In this document: positions 49,601 to 60,800 of the stretch, in pieces
Numbering within the stretch: the first letter of the stretch is position 1
How the letters are laid out: the number at the start of each line of letters is the position of its first letter
Source: Punica granatum
Taxonomy: Eukaryota > Streptophyta > Magnoliopsida > Myrtales > Lythraceae
Length of the DNA stretch: 64,000 nucleotides
NCBI RefSeq assembly: GCF_007655135.1
Contig: NC_045128.1
Span: forward strand, 41,305,885-41,369,884
Reading direction: 5' to 3'
Made by a program: the position numbers and the translations under genes
Notes under the pieces: generated by a model
What the model saw: the letters and a program-made list of their open reading frames with translations, nothing else
What the model was told of the DNA's origin: nothing
Database searches by the model: none

Positions 49601-51486
49601 AACATTATTGTGCTTAGCCTATACGAAGCAAATCATTTGGGTGCACAACCCCAAAACAAAAGATTTCACCAGTAACTCTAGTAGCTTCAAGAACTGATGA
49701 GCATGCTAGATGACTCTTTTCACTCAGAAAGAACATGAGGCATCCAAAATGCAGAAAATTATTCCTTTTCCTTTTTCTCTGAAGGCAAATCAGGGAAGAT
49801 GATGGGGATAGAACCAAGACATTCACAATCTTAAGCGGAGGTTGCAGTCACTGGGCTAAACCCCTTCCAAAAGTTCAGTGCATTCTATTACTTGTTAATT
49901 CAAAGAAAATCCAGCTCTCTGGTGAGTTGGAACTTTGAAAATCAAGAGCAGAATATCATTCAAATACAACCTCAAAAGACAAAAGAACTAAGAAACACTA
50001 AGAAGTGAGAAGGTAATACCCACAGAGGGGAATGGGCATAAGAGCTGTTTTAGTAATCAAGACTACAGCAAATGGCTGAAGATTTTGGCTTGGATAATGT
50101 AACTATAATATATGGGGCTAGGTCTTTTTGGTCATATAGAGTATTAGAGGAAGAAGAAGGCACAGACTTTGGACTGTGGTCAATGCAAGGCGAAGGATTC
50201 ATGCTTTTGTCTTATGTTAAGCTCTTGAAATTAATTTTAACACATACAAGGCAGATGTTGTGTATGTGCGCAGCAATTTCATTCAGCAGACTACATTAGT
50301 GGACCTTTTTTAAATATGAACTCCGTGAAAGTACTTACTGAAAAACAGTTGATTCAATTCTCTTATATTTCAAAAGCTACATTACCTATAAGCAAATTAC
50401 AAGTATATATACCAGGAAAGCATTTCAGATCCAAGCAAATGCTGGTAATTTGCTTAAAGTCTCAGTTATCTTGAAGAGCAGAGGTCATGTGAAGAACCTA
50501 TGCATAGTAGCTAAATAATAATAGCAAAAATATGAAGGAGCCCATCCATAACTTCCCTCTTAGAAGTTAGAAGAAGTTCAATGTAATGGCACCTGTCTTC
50601 TGGAAACAGATTCGAATGTCAGAATCATCAGGTTGCCAATTACGGAAATATGCAGCATGTTACAAATGAAGTTGTCAGCTCTATCCCAACTGGGGCAAAG
50701 AGGGTTGGCGTTAATGTCCCGAAGCAAGCAAGAGAAGAGACACGGCCTTCACGATTAACATCCATATGCAGCTGCCGTCGCCAGGAGGGTCCATGTTGAA
50801 GTACTACGTAGTATGAGATATTTTGACATGGGCACTTCGATAGAACAGGAATGAGGCAAAACGCAAACTTGAAACCGTGACACGCTAAGAAGCTCCGGAT
50901 TCTTAGGTATCGAACTACGTAAACAACTAGGGAGTACGAAGCGATCAGTTAATCGATCGCGACATGCAAATATTTCTCATGCATTATCTAGATAAAGCAA
51001 CCCGAAACTCTGAAGCACGCGCAGCAGAGATTCAATAGCACCAAAAGATCCCGCTCGAGCGACGCACGAGAGGTCAGCTCAGAGAGAAGGAGAGGGAGAG
51101 CTTACTCAGATTTTTCCTCGAGGATAGAGGAGGTGCTCCCGTCGGAATCTGAAACAACAGAGGCGAATCGTGACTTCATGAACAGCGGAGCTAGGAGAGA
51201 CAGGAATTCAATTACATTACACGCAGAGCTCGCAGCCGATGCCGCTACGGCTACGTGTTACGCGTGAGGTGGGGAAAGAGAGACGTGAGACTTCACCTTC
51301 TCCGCCTTCCCCCGGCTCGCGCTTCTCCTCCTCACCTGCGCCATCGTCGTCGTCTTCCTCCTCCTCGTCCTCCTCCTCCTCCTTAGCTTCCTCTTCGGCA
51401 TCCTCCGGCTCGCGCCGGGACTGCTTCGCTGGAGGCTGGCGCTCGCCGTCCGCATTCTCCGAGGTTTGACGCTTCTGCGCGGGCAT
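46645..51486 (-). CDS. RING1: RING1-type Polycomb (PRC1) E3 ubiquitin ligase
   Basis: Plant RING1 proteins monoubiquitinate histone H2A as part of PRC1 and help keep developmental genes silent. Exons in gene order: 51297-51486, 51106-51148, 49493-49551, 49029-49110, 48815-48935, 48686-48727, 47810-48331, 47540-47641, 46804-47022, 46645-46686; total 473 aa. The N terminus (MPAQKRQTSENADGERQ) is followed by a long Glu/Asp run. The C3HC4 RING finger is split over three exons (CPICLG, ECLHRFCRECIDKSMR, NNECPACR) and is followed by SRRSLRDDPNFDALIAALYP, a RING1 hallmark. A basic low-complexity linker leads to the C-terminal RAWUL domain (LMLISLDKQ, QPYLCCRP, LEGEETLG, YLILGYRQKK). If the last intron were retained, the protein would end VSIH; the spliced form matches the family better. 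Confidence 0.93.
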
Positions 51487-52800
51487 TGCTTGGTGCTAGC
51501 TGAAGATGACGACCAGAGCGGTGGAGAGGAAGGATTGGGGAGAAGAAGAGAAGAGGAGGAAGAAGAAGTTTGATGATGAAGGAATATATATATATTTGGT
51601 GGTGTATTGTGGTGTATGTATAGGTGTGAGTATTCCAATGGAAGAACAGAGGGAGAAGGGAGCTGAGGATCGGAGGAGGTTACGGCAAGAAAAGGCAATA
51701 AAAAAAGCAGCGCAACATGCTGGGCTCGGTTCGGGGTATTTTCGGCATTTCACCACCCTAACTACAGCCCTTTCCTTTATTATTCCCTTTTTTTCTCAAG
51801 ACAATTATTAGAGTACGTTTGGATTGAGAGTTGAGTTAAGTTTAATTTTTATTTTAATTAGTTTGTAATGATTGTATTGTTAAATTATGAGAAAAAGTGT
51901 GAAAAAGTAATAAATAATTGAGAGAAAATAATGATTAAGTAATGATTGTGTTGTTGAATTGTGAAAAATAATGAATAGTTGAGAGAATTTAGTATTAAAA
52001 ATTGAATTGAATGGTTAAAAATATTTAAAAAATAAAAAAAAGTAATGTTTATGATGTTGAATTGAAAATAAGTGAAATTGAATTGAACATTATTTATAAA
52101 ATAAACACCCTTAATCTTTTGCCCCTCCCTTCGCCGGTTGCCGCAAAATCATTACATAAATGAAATTGAGGAACGCCTTACACAATATAATTGCCACTTA
52201 TCTTGTAATTAATTACAAATATAAAGCCACCGTGAGTGATTCGGCATAGCCGATTTTGCTAATTTAGCATCTCTTAAATTATTAATCCATTCATCTTCTA
52301 CAAAATATAATGATTTATTCTATAAGATATACGGGCAAAGAACATAATTGCAATTAAACAATAATGTCATCCAATGGAGAATGCCATAATCTCACGTCAA
52401 TCGTGTTAACTTTGGACTTTTCTGGTGCTCTAATGACTCCCCCTAAGAGAACCTGTGAGCTTAAGAATGAGGAATGAAAAAACTAAATAAAGGATAGGGA
52501 GAATTTTACTGTGAAAAATAAATATGAGACTTCTGATGTATATACCATATCATATCCTTTTTTTTTCTTCTCTGATGACTTGATTAAAAGAGAGCCAGTC
52601 AGAGTTATAAGTATGTTTCGATTGTGTAATCGTAAATAACATGCCAAAAAAAAACGGTATGCACACTTTATGGCAAAGACTCCAACATAGTTTATCTATA
52701 AAATAGAGATATAATTGGCGCAATTTTAAATACGTTTGCATTTATATATCAACAAGCTATTTTGACGTCATGGAAATACTTTTACGAGTGAGGGATTTCG
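51487..52800. other. RING1 promoter and AT-rich spacer
   Basis: The left 300 bases are the RING1 5' UTR/promoter and are purine-rich on the plus strand. From about 51810 the DNA is strongly AT-rich, with repeated TTGAATTG / AATGATTG words and no gene. Confidence 0.5.
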
Positions 52801-53926
52801 ATCATAGAAGAAAATCAATAAAGGATCTCAATGTCCCTTTGTTACTCGTGTGGAAGAAGCAAATTCTTTACATAAGAAAGTATTGAAGAGTTATCTTGAT
52901 CTTCATAATTCCTTGCAAAGTATTAAGAGGGTTATTAAGAAACAAACTTCTTAACAAGTTGCAAGAAATCGGCTACAACGGAAGGTGTCCGTAGATGTTG
53001 TCAAGTGGCTTGCATTTCAAAGTTGTGCCTTTAGAGGCGATGAAGCATAGGATTCAAAAAATTGAGGTAACTTTCTCAAATTAATAAATCTCTTGGCTTC
53101 TTACAATGAGGGAGTAGGGGCGGTTGTCTTAGAAAATGCCCCCAAAAATGCAATATATGTTAGTCCAACGGTTCAAAAAAACATTCTCTTTATTGTGGCT
53201 AGTAAGATTCAAAGATTTATTCGGGAAGAAATTGGAGATTCAAAGTTTTGCATCAAAGTGGATGAAGTTCGAGATGAATTGAAGAGAGAACAAATGGCAA
53301 TTGTGTTGATACAAAGCTGGTTGAGGTTGGTCCCGCAATCAAGGAGATGGCCTTACGGTTGCGCATCATTATCGATTTAATATATTCGACTATGTCATAG
53401 ATTCATTGTTACAGGAAATGAACTCCCACTTCAACGATGATATAATGGAGTTACTGGTTCTTAGCTTCGCTTTGGATCCATGGATTTTAAAGCTTTTTAG
53501 GACGAAAATATTTGTAAACTTGTGAATAATATTTATGCAGATGATTTTACCGAGTAAGAAAAGCAGCACCTGAAGATTCAATTGAAGCATTGATGCTCAT
53601 CAAAACTCAGAGTTGAAGAAAGCGTCAACGATCGAGAAGTTGTGCCAAGTGCTAGCAAAGACAAGAAAGTAAAAAAAATTTACCCTCTTGTTGATAGGAT
53701 TAGTTGTATTGTGCTTACTCTTCCGGTGTCTGCTACGACAACGGAAAAGGCATTTTCAGCCATGAAAATTCTGAAGACAAGGCTCCGAAACAAGATGGAG
53801 GATGATTTTCTCTCAACTTACTTGGTGACATATATCGACAAGGATATAGCTCGAGAAATTTCAATAGATTCTATCATTGATGACCTTGATCTCGTGAAAA
53901 ACCAAAGACTGAAGAGTACAGCTTAG
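52801..53926 (+). pseudogene. hAT transposase remnant (TTF-type / DUF4371 class)
   Basis: Three fragments of one transposase type lie in order on the plus strand. The first (about 52830-52950) resembles the N-terminal part (CPFVTRVEEANSLH). The second (about 53080-53325) carries NEGVGAVVLENAPKNAIY and REEIGDSKFCIKVDEVRDE. The third (about 53640-53926) is the hAT dimerisation tail (LPVSATTTEKAFSAMKI, LRNKMEDDFLSTYLV). A short piece at 53410-53500 (EMNSHFNDDIMELLVL) comes from the middle. Most of the catalytic core is missing, and stops and frame changes separate the pieces, so this is a decayed, internally deleted copy. No terminal inverted repeats or target duplication were found. Confidence 0.8.
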
Positions 53927-55867
53927 GATGCCTCACTTTGAGAAATAGAATTATATAATGATTTTTTTTTGTACATATATTTTGTGGATATTTATTTATA
54001 TATATCAAGTACTGTGGAAACTTTTAACTAGTGACTCTTTGCAAGTATAATTACATTGATAATGAGGAAGTATTTAGTTACTTTATTATTATCTCTTTTA
54101 CTTAATTACATATTTTATCATGAAAATAAATTAGTATTAGTTCGTGAATTTTCACTAATTGAAAAAAGAAACTTGATTTTACGTTTGCATTTCGCCCCCC
54201 TTGGAATAAAATCCTAAATCTGTCCCTGATTATAGACACATGGTGCGAGCGTGAATAATGCGTTGGGTCAAACTATGCATACTTTTATTTTACAAGCTAG
54301 ACTGGCAATGTTGTTGCCCGCTGAAGTTCGATATATTATAACACAGTCGTAATCGTATTCACTCCGTACTCTGTCATGCTCTAACGACTCACTTAAGAAA
54401 TAGTTACGAAGGATTACATTATGATAGATACGAACGATAAAAACTGCAGCACAAAAAAATGTTTATCAAAAGAAGAAAGAGGTGATCAAATAACGGCGAA
54501 AAATGCAACACGATAAATTGTTTATGAGACGGAAACAAAGAAGTAAAATAGATTTAAAAAAAAAAAGGAAAAAAAATACTGCACTTGAATTGTTTATTGA
54601 ATCTACGTAAACATAAATGACCGAGACTACAACACGAGAAATATTTATCAGACAGAGATAAAGATAGCGAGATAGATGCAAATGACAAAAGCTGCAACAC
54701 GATAACCGTTTATTAGATGGAGACAATGATAGTAAAATGGATGTAAATGTTAAAAACGTAATACGTGAAATGTCTATCAAATGGAAATAAAGACAGTATT
54801 TTCAGTGAAATTCACAGTCCGATTCATATGCCGAGATATAGAAAAGAAATGAGAAATAATTTTTTAATCATATAAATCATTTTGTTCGATAAAATTTCCT
54901 TCTCCTATTACTATGCCGCACACCGTAGTAGGGCCCGTCATTGGGCCGAATCTGCGCAGCTCAGCATTCAGGCCCAAATGGCAGCCCATTTCAATCCTAC
55001 GTTGCAATTTTTAGCTCCCATCCTCGGCTAAAGGAAATGCGAATTGACGTGCGATCATTCATTTCTGGGCCTCGTAGGGCCCATTATGGGTCTTTCGTGA
55101 TATTGTCCTATGCCAAAATTGTGCCTATTACCGGAGAATACTGTACCGGTGGAACCGAGCAAATATTGGTCGGGTTTACTTATATACTGTGTACGAGTAA
55201 CACCCAATCAAAATGTTTTTAAATGGGAAGCTAGCTTCAAAGCCGACCTACGGGTTTCCACTTATAGTATTCTAATTGATTGGCTCAACCAATATTTCTT
55301 TTGTGGAACCACGTGGATCCTGAAAGTGCGGATCCTAAGGCGCATCAAACGTATATTATCGTCTCTGATTGGCACACAGTCCACGGTACTATAACATGCA
55401 GCAATTTCGCCTATTCTCCTACATTCTTCCTGCGAAGTTTTATACTTTTATCTCTTAAGTATGTACGAATCATCAACGTTCCATTTCGGTATTCTGAAAG
55501 GGACTTGACTTTGCTAAGTTCGACGAAATTCAAATGCCATAGTCAACAACACCATTACTAGGCTTACAGATAAATCGGTCACCGGAATTCGATCTCATCT
55601 TTCAATCCCTTCCATTCAAAGAAATCTCCGAGGAAGCGAAACTGTCTCTCTCCAGCTCCACTCCAAACGACTATTGACAACAACCTTGTTAGGAATCGAG
55701 TCCCCATCCCAAACGAGCCCATAGACATTCAACAATTACTGCTGCAGACAGATAACCATGGACTATACTGAATATGATCGTTCTGTTTTTATCCAATGTA
55801 TATATGTTTTTTGTAATGGGTAGACGTCACTGTAAATGGTCGTTGGGACAAGGAAAAAACCTATTTC
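53927..55867. other. AT-rich spacer with tandem repeats
   Basis: This region contains a degenerate tandem array at about 54440-54800 (separate entry), then moderately GC sequence with several GGGCC/GGCCCA words at about 54930-55090. No gene was supported. Confidence 0.5.
54440..54800. repeat. Degenerate tandem repeat, unit about 60-70 bp
   Basis: A block resembling CTGCAACACGATAAATTGTTTATCAGA, followed by GGAGATAAAGATAGTGAAATAGATG-like sequence, recurs about six times. It starts near 54444, 54503, 54579, 54627, 54691 and 54754. The copies are strongly diverged and spacing varies from 48 to 76 bases. Confidence 0.7.
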
Positions 55868-55927
55868 ATGATTAAGCCCAAGACAAGATTTTGGGTGAAA
55901 ACGAAAGGTTTTGTTAAGGTTTCCATT

Positions 55928-55935
55928 TATATAGA
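55928..55935 (+). promoter_or_regulatory. TATA box of the LRR-extensin-like gene
   Basis: TTATATAG lies about 60 bases before the ATG at 55991. It rules against using the more distal in-frame ATG at 55868. Confidence 0.6.
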
Positions 55936-55990
55936 GAATTCCTCTCCTTCTGTTAATAATTCCACATATCCTTCTGAAGCCCCACCAACA

Positions 55991-57244
55991 ATGGCCATAT
56001 CCTCACTCCTATCCTTCACTACTCATGCCTTGATTTTGCTGCTACTCCACTTCTCGGCCGCGAAGCATGGCGGCTCCCGCCACCATGGCCGCCTGAACCA
56101 TCACCCCCATCGCCGCCCCTCTCCGACTACAAACCCGAGGCTCCACCAGGCTTACATTGCATTTCAGGCGTGGAAGCGGGTGATATACTCCGACCCGCGC
56201 AACCTCACCTCCAATTGGTCCGGACCTTCTGTGTGCAATTACACTGGAGTCTACTGCGCCCCCTCCCCTGATGATCCGGATACCACCGTGGTTGCTGGGA
56301 TAGACCTCAACCATGGTGATATTGCAGGCCTCCTCCCTGAGGAACTTGGCCTCCTCGCAGACCTTGCCCTGCTCCACCTCAACAGTAACCGGTTTTGTGG
56401 GATACTTCCCCGGACTCTATCAAACTTGGCGCTCCTCTTTGAGCTTGATATAAGCAACAACCGGTTTGTGGGTCCATTCCCTTCGGTTGTGCTTTCCCTG
56501 CCTTCACTTCGCTTCCTAGACATTCGCTACAATGAGTTCGAAGGACCATTGCCCCCCGAGGTCTTCAGCAAAGGCCTGGATGCAATATTTGTGAACAACA
56601 ACTGGTTAAGCAGCAACATCCCGCCAACAGCTTTTAGCGGAAATACCTCAGCTTCGGTTCTCGTCTTTGCGAACAACAAACTAGGGGGTTGCTTACCTCC
56701 GAGCATTGCCAACTTTGCCAGCACTTTAGAAGAGCTGCTTCTGATCAACACAAGCTTATCAGGCTGTTTGCCCCCCGAAGTCGGGTATCTGTACGAACTA
56801 CGGGTTCTTGATGTGAGCTTTAATGAGATTGAGGGTCCGATTCCTTACAGTCTCGCAGGGCTCGCGCATTTGGAGCAGCTGAATTTGGGACATAACTCGA
56901 TGGCTGGACTTGTGCCGGCAGGGATCTGCGGTCTCCCAAACTTGAAGAACTTCACTTACTCGTACAACTTCTTTTGTGAGGAGGAGGGGATCTGTTCGAA
57001 CCTCACAGAAAGAGGAATCATATTCGACGATCGCCAAAATTGCCTACCAGAGAAGCCGCTGCAGAGGAGCAAAGAGGAGTGTGCTGCGGCAGCAGAGCAC
57101 CCCATTGACTGCTACGAGCATCCCTGTGGTGGAGGCTATGGTTATGGTGGTGATTCTGCCAGTTTCACTGGTGGCAGCACCAGTTTAACCCCAGCAACAA
57201 TGCCACCGGTCTCCCCATCTCCATCGCCTTCAGGCTATCCCTAG
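55991..57244 (+). CDS. LRR-extensin-like cell-wall protein lacking the extensin tail
   Basis: This is a single-exon gene of 417 aa. Residues 1 to about 25 (MAISSLLSFTTHALILLLLHF) form a signal peptide, so the product is secreted. A His/Pro-rich stretch is followed by the LRX N-terminal domain (AYIAFQAWKRVIYSDP, NYTGVYCAPS) and about ten plant extracellular leucine-rich repeats (for example LDISNNRFVGPFP, LDVSFNEIEGPIP). A Cys-rich hinge (FFCEEEGIC, NCLPEKPLQRS) comes next, and the tail is short (PPVSPSPSPSGYP). LRX and PEX proteins bind RALF peptides and cross-link to the wall through a long Ser-Pro4 extensin domain; here only a vestige is left. An upstream in-frame ATG at 55868 would place a TATA box inside the coding region and hide the signal peptide. 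The gene is convergent with the FLY-type gene, as the LRR/FLY1 pair is in Arabidopsis. Confidence 0.92.
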   Translation: MAISSLLSFTTHALILLLLHFSAAKHGGSRHHGRLNHHPHRRPSPTTNPRLHQAYIAFQAWKRVIYSDPRNLTSNWSGPSVCNYTGVYCAPSPDDPDTTVVAGIDLNHGDIAGLLPEELGLLADLALLHLNSNRFCGILPRTLSNLALLFELDISNNRFVGPFPSVVLSLPSLRFLDIRYNEFEGPLPPEVFSKGLDAIFVNNNWLSSNIPPTAFSGNTSASVLVFANNKLGGCLPPSIANFASTLEELLLINTSLSGCLPPEVGYLYELRVLDVSFNEIEGPIPYSLAGLAHLEQLNLGHNSMAGLVPAGICGLPNLKNFTYSYNFFCEEEGICSNLTERGIIFDDRQNCLPEKPLQRSKEECAAAAEHPIDCYEHPCGGGYGYGGDSASFTGGSTSLTPATMPPVSPSPSPSGYP

Positions 57245-57868
57245 CCACCCTTATCGATAACTAGCGAAAATTACTATACTTTTCAGTCCATGTCTTGTTT
57301 GAAAGAATGGAAAGGTCTCAATGTGAAGCAGCTTGCATGGCGATTTCACATTGACTCCTTTCCATTTTTATAACTAGACATGGCGTTGTGCCTTATTAAG
57401 GTTACAAAGTCGGGATAGAACGATAGTTCTGTAAGTAATTATATGAACCTTGTAAACATGTGAAGTGGACCCTGAAATTGATTAAGAGAGATCATAGATG
57501 AAAATGGCAGAGACTGAACTACTTCCGAATTCACTATAATGATCAATCAATATACATGTTTTTAATGCAAAACAAAAAAGAGTTTAGTTACAAACTCTAT
57601 CAGCAGTTTGTGACTCATCGAATCAGTTCTGTTAAATCACGACCGCCCTGTGAAGCCACTTGAGAAAGAGGAAGGAAAGAAGGTCCTAGCTCCAACCTGA
57701 GAGGAAAAAAGAAGAAATTAAGGAAAAAAATGTGAGTATATCTTGCAAGTAAAGACGGGGAGTTGATGAACTATTAATGAATGCCAGTCCATAGGGGTTT
57801 GGAGATTACCACAACGAACAAGGTTGGCAAAGTTTGATCCTAAAAATAATATACAATTGGAACTAAAC
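57245..57868. other. Convergent 3' flanks
   Basis: The 3' UTR regions of the LRR-extensin-like gene (+) and the FLY-type gene (-) face each other here. No further feature was recognised. Confidence 0.5.
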
Positions 57869-60800
57869 TTAGGCTGGTGGTAATGGGCGACGACAAGTTG
57901 GGCATTCCATCTTTATGTCCATCCACCTTTGCAAGCAACCCGAGTGGAAGAAATGGTCACAAGGAGTTACCTGTAATATTCATGATGAATAGAGTTTAGT
58001 CCAATGGGATTATTTTGAGGCAACCATTTTTTCATTTTGGATGAATAGCAACGGTGAAAACATCTTAACAAGATTATCAAGGACAGACCATGCAATCGCT
58101 TGGGCGCTGAGTTAGGTCGATGGCAGTCATGCAAATGACACAGTCCGTGGCATGATTTGAATTCTGGTCCAACCGTCTGTAGTAGCTATATTTCTCCGGT
58201 AAAATCTGTGAGTTCAAATGTATCAGATATATAAAGCAAACGAATGACAACTAAAAAAACCAACTTAAAAAAGTAAGTTAGGTTCAGAAAGGGCCGTGGT
58301 AATGATGTCTAATACTTCTCATGCCTTTTTAAGTGAGAGAAGCAAATATATCATCAGATTATGGGGACAAAAACAAAGAAGTGAAAATGGCCAAACTGCA
58401 AAGAAGTAAGCACTACAAAAGGCAGTGAGTTATTCTACCTGACGAGGAATGAACCACCGTGACCCAAGATAGTGCTGAAGGAGAAGAATTGATGCCTGGA
58501 GCCCAATAAATATGCCCAAGCAAATACACCAGTTTTTGTCGGGTTCAATGCGCATGAAGTTGCTTGGGCACCCAAATACATATAAAGGGACCGCAAGACG
58601 AGTTACTGTTATGCCTAGGATGTAATGAGGGTGCAGAGGTTTTCTCGAATCACGAACTACATTTGTGATTATCTGAGGTATCCAAAAGGAGTATAGCAAT
58701 AGAAGGATAGGCCGAATATAGTTATGGAACTCATACATAAGAAGAATGCCTCCCAAAAGGATCCCATCTACACAATAAAAGAGCAATACTGTTAATAATT
58801 CGTCAAATCAAATAACAGTTAAATAATTTAATGTTTTATTCATGCACTTACAGAAACGGCTGTAAAGAACCGAGAGCTCACGCCTCATTGTCTCCCAACC
58901 TTCCCCATTGTTCATAGGTCTACTCGCTTTCCAAATGGCGAGAAGATACCTCATCTCAAAGATGGAGAAAACAACAAACTTGAAGAACGATGCGGTAGCA
59001 AAAGCATTAAACAAGGACTCTGCACGAACAATTAAAAAGAAAAAGAAGGCCATTTCGATTATCAGCAGGAATAGCGATCATTTTAAGAATTAGTTTCCTG
59101 CAAAATTGATACTTCCGGATTCCATATTCAGAGTTTAATCAAAGCCAGAATCAGGTACTTCCAGTGCCATTTCCCAGCAAACTAAAAATCCAACAGATGT
59201 GACAAAGTAACTTACCAACTAGAATTCCTGCAGTCAAATGCAACAGGCAGAGATAAGCATCCATGATAGCTTGTTGGCCAATCATTATAATTGAAACTTT
59301 GGCAGCTCCCTGGTGGAGGCAGATATAAATAAGAAACAGCGAAGAAAATGAGCCTTACAAGCTAAAGGTGTCACAATTCATGAGCTCATGAGTCATCATA
59401 TAAAAGATTGGCATTGAAATCTGTGTTAGAAAGGCTCTTACTGATTGAGTGTTGCTGTGTTCCATTTGTCGAATTAGCAGAAGAACTTGGAGGAAAGAGA
59501 CCTGATGCAAGAACGATAAGGAACCCCAACAAAGTTGTTCACTATTCACTTACTTTAATCGAGTAAACCGTCAATTTGTTCCAGAAAGTTTGAGACGGCC
59601 ATCAACTTGCTTCACAAAGTTTCAAAGCCATTAAATCAGTCCACGAACATCAATTCCGTTGATCAAATTAGTCAAATGATCAACCTACCGTGATGTGGTG
59701 CTCATGTGGACGCTGTTACTAAAAAAATATTTAAAAACAATTCAGAACAAAGCCATTTTGTTCGAAAAAAATAAAAAATAAAAAATTGAATTTTTTTATA
59801 GAATAAAAATGGAGGAGGCTGGATCGGTGGGAGCTCCCTCTGGCCAGCCATTGCCCTACCTCGGCAAGGTCAACAGTAAGGAGGGTGGCCCGACCCCCAC
59901 CCCTGCATTAATAATATTATTATTAAAAAAATATATTTTCTTTTTTTCAAAATTTTCAAATAAATGACATTGTTTTAAAATTTTAAATATTTTTAGTAAT
60001 GGTGTTTTTCTACCAAAGCGCTACATCAGACTGCCATCTTGGAAGGTTGACAATTGGCCTAACTTAATTGATGGAATTGATGTTCGTGGTCTGATTTGAT
60101 GGCTTTGAAATTTTGTGGACCAAAGTGACAAAGTGAGAGTTTTTTGTATTCTAATATGTAGCAAGCCTTCAAGTGAAGACATAGATAAGGATACAAATGT
60201 GACCATCAGGGTATAATTCACTGCTTTGTTGTAGTAAACTTCGATGTTGAGAGAAGTAGCATTTAGTAGCAAGGGAGAAAAGCAATCCCCATCTTCTTCT
60301 ACCGAAGGACTCTCCATAAGTCCTTCCAAATGATAATTGTCACGTTCTCCATCTATGGAAGCACAACAGCAAACGGGTATACAAAGGGAAAATAAGGAAC
60401 ATGCGGAAGAAAAGGCTCCTTCAAAGAACTATAGTACTGGAGAGAAAGAACTATAACTGGAGAAAGAAAATAGTAGCACGTCAAATAGAAAAGGCAAATA
60501 ATAAAAGAAATATACTGGAATAGACAAACAAGGATACATGTAGCAATTACAAATCATTGGATTAGAGAAGTCAGTACCATTTTGGTTGGATGAGACACGT
60601 GAAATCTGGGCAGCAAATTCAATGTTGCAGTGCTTCTCTACATCGTAAAGTACCGGTGCTGGAATACAGTAATTAATATTATTAGTCAGCTAAAGAATGA
60701 CAGTTATACGAATGAGAGAACAGGAAATTAATATGGAAAATTTCATTTATTTGGAGTTGAAAATTACAGTTCTTCCTTCTCCATATCTTATCCCGCGGAG

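Noticed and set aside
50072..50299. 75-codon plus-strand open frame
   Set aside because: It lies inside the long second intron of RING1, on the other strand, with no family resemblance.
51351..51390. Trinucleotide microsatellite near the RING1 start
   Set aside because: It is the coding sequence of the acidic Glu/Asp run of RING1, not an independent repeat.
55868..55990. In-frame upstream ATG of the LRR-extensin-like gene
   Set aside because: A TATA box lies between it and the second ATG, and only the second ATG begins a proper signal peptide.
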